Shown here: positions 8,137 through 14,745 of the stretch, in pieces
Numbering within the stretch: position 1 is the first letter of the stretch
Layout of the letters: each line of letters begins with the position of its first letter
From: Acidobacteriota bacterium
GTDB taxonomy: Bacteria > Acidobacteriota > Terriglobia > Terriglobales > Acidobacteriaceae
Length of the DNA: 64,000 bases
NCBI GenBank assembly: GCA_016196065.1
Contig: JACPYL010000012.1
Span: forward strand, 744,001-808,000
Direction: 5' to 3'
Position numbers and translations under genes: made by a program
Notes under the pieces: model-generated
Told to the model about the DNA's origin: nothing
The model's input: only the letters and a program-made list of their open reading frames with translations
Database searches by the model: none

Positions 8137-8318
8137 ATATGTGACAACACGGCGCTCTGGCAGAGCGACGGCGTTGTGGTGGGTGACGGTCCCGACCCAG
8201 CAATGGGTCAATCCGTCACGAGTCTTCGGTGTACTCGTTCCAGCAAAGCGCCGGACGCTCCGAGCAACGTTCTCGGTACACGAAGCCGGGGGAGTCGCGC
8301 TTGCCTCTCCCGGCTTTT
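8137..8318 (+). ncRNA. Candidate structured non-coding RNA between two terminators
   Basis: No gene fits here, yet four consecutive stem-loops can be drawn. Stem 1: CGCTCT/AGAGCG (8153-8158 with 8162-8167) extended by CAAC/GTTG. Stem 2: GTGACGG (8183-8189) with CCGTCAC (8213-8219), enclosing GACCC/GGGTC. Stem 3: GTGTAC (8229-8234) with GTACAC (8276-8281), enclosing AGCG/CGCT. Stem 4 is the terminator at 8284-8318. The T-runs say the transcript is on the plus strand. No promoter is evident after the first terminator, so it could arise by read-through or processing. A structured 3' UTR is the main alternative. Confidence 0.45.
8284..8318 (+). terminator. Second rho-independent terminator, same stem core
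   Basis: AGCCGGGGGAG pairs with CTCTCCCGGCT (one mismatch), followed by TTTTACTTTC. The left arm shares the AGCCGGGG core with the terminator 180 bases upstream. It ends just before the ribosome site of the next gene. Confidence 0.75.
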
Positions 8319-8336
8319 ACTTTCTCGGAGGCTCGA

Positions 8337-8621
8337 ATGAAATGGCTTAAGACTCGCCGTCAACTACATAAGGCGTACAGCGCAACGTTGAACGCTCACG
8401 TGGAGGCGCTCGCCACGTATCAGGACTTGATTGCCGGTTATCAGGAGACGATTGCGAGGCGCGATACGCTGATCGAGTTCCAGCGCCGGACAATGGCTGA
8501 GATGAGAGAACAAATTGTCGAACTGAAGAAGTACTGCGATGACTACCATAAAGCGCGGGAGTCCAGAGCGGCTGAGATTCAGCGACGGCTCGCGGCTCCT
8601 CCATCCACGACCATCCACTAG
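8337..8621 (+). CDS. Small coiled-coil protein of the mobile element
   Basis: 94 residues from an ATG with CGGAGG six bases upstream; longer readings upstream run through the terminator hairpin and are unlikely. A basic N-terminus (MKWLKTRRQLHKAY) leads into a long heptad-type helix up to about residue 80 and a short proline-containing tail. No recognised family. Being placed behind a terminator it needs its own promoter or anti-termination. Confidence 0.5.
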   Translation: MKWLKTRRQLHKAYSATLNAHVEALATYQDLIAGYQETIARRDTLIEFQRRTMAEMREQIVELKKYCDDYHKARESRAAEIQRRLAAPPSTTIH

Positions 8622-8773
8622 AGTTCGTCTTCCCAGCACGGCTCCGAATGGCCAACCAGCCTCGGAGCCGTTCGTGTCTACAACCATTCCACTGCGAGTG
8701 AGGAAACTGGACAATCCGGGCGTCAGTGACCGAGGGTCAATGAGTGTAATCGCGATATTTCAACAGTTGAAAA

Positions 8774-9205
8774 CTACACCGCAGCGTTTGCACGGTTCGA
8801 GTCGGCGTGATTCGAGGAGTCCAATAGTAACGTCAATGCTGCGAGCGTTGCGACGGCCAATCCGAATGCACCGATATGCCTGATTGCAAAAGCCCACTGA
8901 GGTAATAACGTTCTTGCAGGCCACAGCAGAATGTTCGCAAACATCCCCACCATAAACAGACGCTCCCGCCCTATCGTGCGACGAATGCACCAGAATGCGA
9001 TCCAGCATATCTCGCCGTAGATGGCGATGTTGAAAACTACAAGCACCCAGCCGTGGAAGAGAATACTCTGAGGTACCAGCCAGCCTGCATGACTGCGCCG
9101 GATGATGCCTCGGATTGCCAGCCCGAGCAGGGAGACCGTCCAACCCATTGCCAGCATGATTCTGAGGCGCGTGGTAAGCAGCCGAGTTGGGTGTGATTCG
9201 GTCAA
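8774..9205 (-). CDS. Small membrane protein at the element edge
   Basis: 143 residues with about four hydrophobic segments (near residues 15-33, 45-65, 83-100 and 108-127), TTG start with a weak GAGAG site; an ATG at codon 17 is an alternative. It is opposite in orientation to the preceding genes and sits next to the integration edge, the usual place for cargo (lysogenic conversion) genes. Family unknown. Two copies of CTGGACAATCCG flank it (8707 and 9310). Confidence 0.5.
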   Translation of the reverse strand: MTESHPTRLLTTRLRIMLAMGWTVSLLGLAIRGIIRRSHAGWLVPQSILFHGWVLVVFNIAIYGEICWIAFWCIRRTIGRERLFMVGMFANILLWPARTLLPQWAFAIRHIGAFGLAVATLAALTLLLDSSNHADSNRANAAV

Positions 9206-9434
9206 CGATCTTCTCTCATTCTCCGACCGTTATTATGCGACAGAGCCTCGACTGTTGAAAACAGGCGATTACACCAACTACAGTGTGCGACCCGCACGAG
9301 CACACACCTCTCTGGACAATCCGAGTGTCAGAAACGCGGGCCTATCGCGGGCCTAAGCATGAGTACCTTTTGATGGGTTCGGAGCGGACCTAAGTCATTA
9401 CAGGGAAAGGAAAATGGGTGTCAGACTTTTCGCG

Positions 9435-9473
9435 TTAGCAAACCGCCGCATTCGGCCACTCTGCCACCTCTCC
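9435..9473 (-). pseudogene. 5' half of tRNA-Ser(GCU): element attachment site
   Basis: Read on the minus strand, the 39 bases match the start of a bacterial serine tRNA: acceptor GGAGAGG, TG at 8-9, D-arm GCA pairing with TGC, left anticodon stem GCGGT and loop TTGCTAA with anticodon GCT. The expected right stem (ACCGC) and everything after it are missing: the next bases are CGCGAAAAG. The break is exactly at the 3' edge of the anticodon loop, a known crossover point of tyrosine integrases. It is not a functional tRNA as it stands. Confidence 0.75.
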
Positions 9474-9614
9474 GCGACGGGTGGAATTTAGTGTAACACT
9501 GAGCTGGAGGTTGATAAATTCCTCTTCACCAGCCTGCACCTGAATTCGCGTTTCGTCCCGCCGTCTATATAATCCTTTGCATTCTTGCATCTAAAGTTTT
9601 TAGGAGGCCTGATT

Positions 9615-11327
9615 ATGCATTCGCGTGAGATCTTGCGTAAAGGAATGGCAGCGATCGGTTTCGTGTTGCTGATTGTGGCTTCGGCAGCGGCTTGGCAGTA
9701 TGGCAATAGTAGTAATGGTGACGAAGGGCAATACCAGATTCTGCAGGCGCGCTACGGTACCTCAGAGAGAAATGTGGATGTAACCCAGCGCCTGAAACAG
9801 TTGGCGACTCAGGATCGCACTTTCCGCATGGGCAACTCCACGTTTGGAGAAGATCCTGATCCTGGCCGCGTGAAGACTCTGCGCATTTACACGCGCGGTC
9901 CCGGCGGTGCGAATCGCATGTTCGAGTACCGCGAGGGCAGTGTCGTCGATGGCTCGCAGTTCACCGGCTGGGGCCGCGGCGATTGGGGCGGCGGCGGATG
10001 GAATGGCGGCTGGGGCGATGGCAACAGCACGGGCAATGGCAACGGGGATGACGGGCAATATCAGATCCTGCAAGCCCGCTACGGTACGGCACAAAGAAAT
10101 GTGGACGTCACAGAACGGCTGAAGGAACTGGCGCGCCGCGATGTAACTTTTCGGATGGGCAACTCCACGTTTGGGGTTGATCCCGATGAAGGCCGCGTCA
10201 AGACGCTGCGCATTTACACTCGTGCGCGCAACGGACAGAACCGGATGTTCGAATACCGCGAAGGCAGCGTCGTCGATGGATCACAGTTCACCGGCTGGGG
10301 CCGTGGCGACTGGGGTGGCGGCGGCTGGAATGGCGGCTGGGGCGATGGAAACGGCGGCGGCAACGGGAGCGGCGACAGCGGTCAATACCAGATCCTGCAA
10401 GCCCGTTACGGCACGCAGCAGAGGAACGTCGATGTGACCGAGCGGCTGAAGGAACTCGCGCGTCGAGACCAAACCTTCCGCATGGGGAACTCGACGTTTG
10501 GAGTCGATCCTGACGAGGGCCGTGTCAAGACGTTGCGGATTTACACGCGTGGCCCGGGCGGTCAATATCGCGTCTTCGAATACCGCGAAGGCAGCTATGT
10601 TGACGGCTCGCAATTCACAGGTTGGGGCGGCGGCAACTGGGGTGGTGGCGGCGGCTGGAACGGTGGCTGGGGAGACGGAGATGAGGGGCAATACCAGATC
10701 ATGCAAGCGCGTTACGGCACGGCGCGTCGCAACGTAGACGTCACCGAGCGGTTGAAGGAACTGGCTCGCCGCGATGTAAGTTTCCGGATGGGGAATTCCA
10801 CGTTCGGAGTCGATCCGGATCGTGGTCATGTCAAGACTCTGCGCATCTATGCTCGCGGGCCGAACGGCGGCAATCGCACGTTCGAATACCGCGAAGGCAG
10901 CGTCGTTGATGGCGCCCTCTTTAGCAGCTGGGGCGGCGGCAACTGGGGTGGTGGTGGCGGCGGCTGGAATGGCGGCTGGGGGAATCTCGGCAACGATGAC
11001 TGGCGCGACGGCCGTCGCGTCGTGGATCGTGACCGCGATGGCGATCGCGACAACAACCGTGACTACAACCGCGATGATCGTGGCCGCTATGGCCAGTTGA
11101 ACATTGTCCGCGCCACCTATGGTGCGGGCAATCGCACGCAGGATGTTACCGGACGTCTCCGCTCGCTGGTTCGAGACGGCCGTCTGCAGATCACCGTGAA
11201 TAACGATTCGATGGGTACCGATCCGGCGCCCGGCGCGCGCAAGACGCTATCGGTGAGCTATTCGAATGGCGGCGGCTCTCAGCAGCAGGCTCGCGTTTCG
11301 GAAGGCAGTCAACTCAGCATTCCGTAA
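9615..11327 (+). CDS. Secreted protein with tandem DUF3395-like (DnaJ-C11 C-terminal-like) repeats
   Basis: 570 residues from an ATG behind AGGAGG. A signal peptide (hydrophobic GFVLLIVASAAA, cleavage near AAA-W) is followed by four nearly identical repeats of about 102-109 residues and a fifth divergent one. Each has GQYQILQARYG, a NVDVT-RLK helix, FRMGNSTFG-DPD-GRVKTLRIYTR and a FEYREGS end, resembling by eye the DUF3395 domain. Repeats are joined by Gly/Trp linkers (GWGRGDWGGGGWNGGWGDGN); before repeat five the linker is Asp/Arg-rich. It is probably exported and may bind polymers or assemble; function is unknown. High identity of repeats 1-4 points to recent internal duplication. Confidence 0.8.
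   Translation: MHSREILRKGMAAIGFVLLIVASAAAWQYGNSSNGDEGQYQILQARYGTSERNVDVTQRLKQLATQDRTFRMGNSTFGEDPDPGRVKTLRIYTRGPGGANRMFEYREGSVVDGSQFTGWGRGDWGGGGWNGGWGDGNSTGNGNGDDGQYQILQARYGTAQRNVDVTERLKELARRDVTFRMGNSTFGVDPDEGRVKTLRIYTRARNGQNRMFEYREGSVVDGSQFTGWGRGDWGGGGWNGGWGDGNGGGNGSGDSGQYQILQARYGTQQRNVDVTERLKELARRDQTFRMGNSTFGVDPDEGRVKTLRIYTRGPGGQYRVFEYREGSYVDGSQFTGWGGGNWGGGGGWNGGWGDGDEGQYQIMQARYGTARRNVDVTERLKELARRDVSFRMGNSTFGVDPDRGHVKTLRIYARGPNGGNRTFEYREGSVVDGALFSSWGGGNWGGGGGGWNGGWGNLGNDDWRDGRRVVDRDRDGDRDNNRDYNRDDRGRYGQLNIVRATYGAGNRTQDVTGRLRSLVRDGRLQITVNNDSMGTDPAPGARKTLSVSYSNGGGSQQQARVSEGSQLSIP
9717..11080 (+). repeat. Tandem coding repeats of 306-327 bp
   Basis: Units begin at 9717, 10044, 10371 and 10677 (periods 327, 327, 306 bases) at the codons for G-D-x-G-Q-Y-Q-I. 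A shorter diverged fifth unit begins near 11080 after an Asp/Arg-rich linker. The DNA is also strongly conserved between units. Confidence 0.85.
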
Positions 11328-11340
11328 CTCTGATCGAATC

Positions 11341-11378
11341 GCGCTCTCGCCTGGAGAAACAACTCCGGGCGAGAGCTC
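11341..11378 (+). terminator. Hairpin behind the repeat protein
   Basis: GCTCTCGCCTGGAG pairs with CTCCGGGCGAGAGC (one mismatch), a 13-14 bp stem with a short loop. No strong T-run follows, so it may act as an mRNA-stabilising or attenuating hairpin and not as a classic terminator. Confidence 0.55.
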
Positions 11379-11411
11379 GATTTCCAAGCGGACTTCACGA
11401 AACTCACCATT

Positions 11412-12599
11412 GTGGACACACCTCCCGGCTCCAGCAATGCCTCGATGACCCCGGCGGACAGAGCCGACGCATCTCGTCGTCGCCAGTTGGTTCTCGCCGG
11501 GCAAATTGCTTTTCTTCCTACCGGAATCCTGACCACGCTGCTCAGCCCGATGCTCCCCATTCTCAGCAAGCGGTGGGTGCTGACGGACGCACAGGTCGGA
11601 AATTTCTTTCCCATACAGTTTCTTTCCCAACTCGCGGGCGTTCTCCTGTCTGGATACATGCTTGCACGGGTGGGCTTCCGAACTGTGTTTCTATCCGGCT
11701 TACTGCTGATGGCGGCCGGTACGAGTACGCTTTTTCTAGGAACAATGTCGCTGGGAATGGTGTCGGTGGCGGTGTACGGGCTGGGGTTGGGATTGATTAT
11801 CCCGACTACCAACCTGATGGCCGCGGAAGTCACGACCGGTTCTCGCGCGGCAGCGGTGAGCCTGCTCAACTTTTTCTGGGGCGTGGGTGCCGTACTCGGT
11901 TCGCTGCTGGTGGCGTGGGCTTCGAAGACGCAGCATGTGCCGCTGTTTCTTGGCGGAGTGGCGGTCTCGCTCCTGGTGCTCGCCTTTGCGGTACGGAATC
12001 TTCCATTTCCGCCGGCGCATCCCACGGGAGAGTCTTCGCTGCGCTGGAGCGCGATCGCGAGAAATCCGGTCACGTGGCTGTTTGCAGTCGTGTTTTTTCT
12101 CTATCCCGGCGCGGAAACATGCGTGGGCGGCTGGATCGGGTCCTATGTTTCACAGACGGGAATGGGCGCTACAGCCATCGCAGCCATGATCCCCGCTTTC
12201 TTCTATGCCGCGCTCACGGCTGGCCGAGGAGTGGGAGGATGGCTGCTGCGGCATTTTTCCGAGCGGCGGGTTCTGCAATGCGGGTACGCGGTGGCGACGA
12301 TCGGCATCGGGATATTGCTGCGCTCCTCGACCTTGATGGAAGTAAAAGTGAGCGCGGTGCTCACGGGCCTTTCCTATGCCACGCTGTATCCGATCACGGT
12401 GGCACGACTCTCTCATCGCTATGGCGTCGAGGCGCGCAGCGTGGGTTCGCTGATGTTCTCTCTTGCAGCCATCGGACCGGCCGCTCTGCCGTGGCTGGTG
12501 GGAATGGTGTCGCAATCTGCGGGGAGTTTGCGCGCCGGCTTGCTCGTACCTTTTGTTGCGACTGCAGTTCTGTTTTTCATTCACATCAAGGAATGGTAG
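11412..12599 (+). CDS. MFS permease, 12 TM
   Basis: 395 residues, GTG start (an ATG 11 codons in is possible). The 12 hydrophobic segments form two six-helix halves; the A-like motif between TM2 and TM3 reads GYMLARVGFRTVF. Overall likeness is to sugar/organic-solute MFS proteins of the FucP-like kind, but the substrate cannot be read from the sequence. It stands alone, in front of a convergent diguanylate cyclase gene. Confidence 0.8.
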   Translation: MDTPPGSSNASMTPADRADASRRRQLVLAGQIAFLPTGILTTLLSPMLPILSKRWVLTDAQVGNFFPIQFLSQLAGVLLSGYMLARVGFRTVFLSGLLLMAAGTSTLFLGTMSLGMVSVAVYGLGLGLIIPTTNLMAAEVTTGSRAAAVSLLNFFWGVGAVLGSLLVAWASKTQHVPLFLGGVAVSLLVLAFAVRNLPFPPAHPTGESSLRWSAIARNPVTWLFAVVFFLYPGAETCVGGWIGSYVSQTGMGATAIAAMIPAFFYAALTAGRGVGGWLLRHFSERRVLQCGYAVATIGIGILLRSSTLMEVKVSAVLTGLSYATLYPITVARLSHRYGVEARSVGSLMFSLAAIGPAALPWLVGMVSQSAGSLRAGLLVPFVATAVLFFIHIKEW

Positions 12600-12660
12600 A
12601 GAAACATTGCAGAGGTCAGAAGTCAGATTGAAGAAGTGGAACCTTCTTTGCGATAACGCC

Positions 12661-13992
12661 TCACACCCGGGACGCTTTGGCTCCCTTGCCACGAGTCACA
12701 CGGAGTGCAACGTTCGACGCCAGTTCTACCCGGTTGCGTCCATTGTGTTTCGCGCGATAAAGAGCCTGATCGGCGGCATGGATCACCTGTTCCGGCTGGC
12801 GATAGCGCGTGCTGGGTTCGGCCACTCCGATGCTCACGGTCACGGATAGCTCACCCGCCGGACGCTGCGGCGGCGTCACAGCAAGCGCTTTCTTTCTGCC
12901 CGGTTTGCGGCGCTCGGGCTCTGCGGCGCGCGGTTCCGTCCGCCTCTCATGGCCGCGAAATCGAAAAGTGGAATTCTGAATTGTGTGTCTTAGTCGCTCG
13001 AGTTCTTCGAACGCTTCTTTCGCCGAGGCATTGCGGAACAGGATGGCAAACTCCTCGCCTCCGCAGCGAAAGGCTTGTCCCCCGCCCCCCACACTCGCGA
13101 GTCGCGAGGCGACCATGCGGAGCACCTGGTCACCGGTGTCGTGGCCATAGGTATCGTTGAAATTCTTGAAGTGGTCGATGTCGACGATTGCGATCGCGTA
13201 TTGCTGATCGAGCGATAGCAAGGACTCGTTGAAGGCGCGCCGTCCGCGAATGCCGGTGAGTTCATCAAAATAGGCTAGCACGTACGAGGTCTCAACCATG
13301 GACGCTGCCAGAATGAGTCCCGCGGTCGCCACGTACACATCGGCGATCTTTCCGACCGGCGAGAGATCAAGCCAGAGAAATACCGCGACCAGCGACCAAA
13401 GGAACCCGGGTTCCATGGGCTTGCGGGTCTGGAAAAACCGCAAAACCAGGACGGTCGCGCCCGCCGCGAAGCTGATGAGTGTCCACAGAGGCAGGCCGCT
13501 CGCGGCAGCCGAACTCCCGCTGCTGTTTTCCGGCCTGCAGGCGACTGCAACCACCACCGATTCGAGAAACAGAATCCCAAAGCGCGGAGCCATGCCGGCA
13601 ACGGTGAATCCACGCTCGCGCATCAGTGCGAGTGCGATGTAGTTGAGAGGAACCAGGAGGGCGACCAATATGATCGCGGTGCGACCGGACCCGCTATGAA
13701 GGCGTCCAGCGGAAAAGAACTCTACGGCGCGGTGCGCCAACAATATGACGAGCAATGAAAAAAGCACGCGGCTGGAATTGAATCGCCAGGCGAGCAGCAG
13801 TCCAGCAGTGAAGACGGCGAGGTAATAGAACCCGAGAGAGGGCGCGACCAGTTGCAGCAAAGAACTGTTGACGAGCGCCACCGACAGGGCCAGCAACAGG
13901 CCTCCGGGGAGCAGCCACGATTTCCATGCGTTCGCTGTCAAACGAACCTCGCCACAACACACCGCTTCTTCCTCAGAATACGGCAGTTCCAT
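12661..13992 (-). CDS. Membrane-bound diguanylate cyclase (GGDEF)
   Basis: 443 residues. Seven to eight membrane helices fill residues 20-240, then a GGDEF domain from DELTGIRGRRAFNE to the C-terminus. The catalytic signature is GGEEF, with VDIDHFKNFND upstream for metal binding, so c-di-GMP synthesis from two GTP is likely. No RxxD inhibitory site stands before GGEEF. An extra basic/proline segment of about 38 residues (RGHERRTEPRAAEPERRKPG...) interrupts the domain before SVTVSIGVA; this is a usual place for a loop but far longer than normal. Divergent from the pilin gene, which hints at a link between c-di-GMP and surface behaviour (inference). Confidence 0.9.
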   Translation of the reverse strand: MELPYSEEEAVCCGEVRLTANAWKSWLLPGGLLLALSVALVNSSLLQLVAPSLGFYYLAVFTAGLLLAWRFNSSRVLFSLLVILLAHRAVEFFSAGRLHSGSGRTAIILVALLVPLNYIALALMRERGFTVAGMAPRFGILFLESVVVAVACRPENSSGSSAAASGLPLWTLISFAAGATVLVLRFFQTRKPMEPGFLWSLVAVFLWLDLSPVGKIADVYVATAGLILAASMVETSYVLAYFDELTGIRGRRAFNESLLSLDQQYAIAIVDIDHFKNFNDTYGHDTGDQVLRMVASRLASVGGGGQAFRCGGEEFAILFRNASAKEAFEELERLRHTIQNSTFRFRGHERRTEPRAAEPERRKPGRKKALAVTPPQRPAGELSVTVSIGVAEPSTRYRQPEQVIHAADQALYRAKHNGRNRVELASNVALRVTRGKGAKASRV

Positions 13993-14160
13993 CTCTTAAC
14001 TGGTTAGTTTTGCGATGCGGGAGCTTGAATGCCAACCCCACGGCGGTCCCAGTTGTCGCTGCGCCTGAAATTTGGCATGCAAGATCGAGCGGCGGACGCC
14101 GTTCCATTTCTAGCCAAGTCTTCGCGGCTCCCAGGCCTCGGACAACGGAAAGGATTCTCC

Positions 14161-14640
14161 ATGCGAAATAGACAGAATGGTTTTTCTCTGATCGAACTGT
14201 TGATCGTGGTAGCGATCATCCTGATCATCGCTTCGATTGCGATCCCAAGTATCGTCGGCGCGCACCGCTCGGCCGATGAGGCGTCGGCGGCGAATACCGT
14301 CCGGGCCATCAACAGTGCTCAGATTTCGTATAACTCCGCGTATCCGGCGATCGGCTATGCTGGCACTCTGGTTGCGTTAGGCGGAAACGCATGTACTCCC
14401 CCGTCCTCAGCCAGCGCGTGTTTGATTGACAGCCAGGTCGCGTCTGGAACAAAGAACGGATACACATTCACGCTGAGCGGCGCGTCTGGCAACCCTGCCG
14501 GGACCTATCAGATCATTGGCGCGCCGACCGTCCCGAATCAGACTGGTGTCCGTTCATTCTGCTCGTATGCGGACGGCGTTGTGCGAGCGCAAGTGAGCGC
14601 GATTGCTACTTGCGACAACAGCGTGCCGCCGCTGCAGTGA
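14161..14640 (+). CDS. Type IV pilin-like protein
   Basis: 159 residues. The ATG with AAAGGA upstream gives MRNRQNG|FSLIELLIVVAIILIIA, a textbook prepilin leader with glycine before the PilD cleavage site, F+1 and E+5, followed by the hydrophobic assembly helix. The globular domain holds a cysteine pair near the C-terminus (FCSYADG...ATC). Major pilin or a minor/pseudopilin are both possible. No other pilus gene is nearby. Longer upstream starts add a sequence without leader features and are rejected. Confidence 0.88.
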   Translation: MRNRQNGFSLIELLIVVAIILIIASIAIPSIVGAHRSADEASAANTVRAINSAQISYNSAYPAIGYAGTLVALGGNACTPPSSASACLIDSQVASGTKNGYTFTLSGASGNPAGTYQIIGAPTVPNQTGVRSFCSYADGVVRAQVSAIATCDNSVPPLQ

Positions 14641-14745
14641 CGAACACGTTGCAGTCAGCGCGGCCCACGCATTCAATGCCGAAGGCCGCATCGGAAGGCG
14701 GAGTACTGATTGCTGAGGGCTGCTTCTGGTACTCTTCCCCTGTTC

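Larger units (their letters stand above)
1..9434. mobile_element. Right arm of an integrated phage-like / satellite-like element
   Basis: A block of phage-type and unknown genes ends at a half tRNA-Ser gene. It contains a virus-type SF3 helicase, a coupled small/large terminase pair, a possible iteron origin and many small unknown proteins. No portal, protease, capsid, tail, lysis or integrase gene is seen in this arm, so it may be a satellite, a phage-inducible island or a decayed prophage; the missing genes could also lie left of the window. Base composition in the first 3 kb is more AT-rich than in the chromosome to the right. The right edge is well supported by the tRNA fragment; the left edge is not in view. 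Confidence 0.75.

Noticed and set aside
9435-9473. Functional tRNA-Ser
   Set aside because: The 3' half, variable arm and T-arm are missing; only an attachment remnant is supported.
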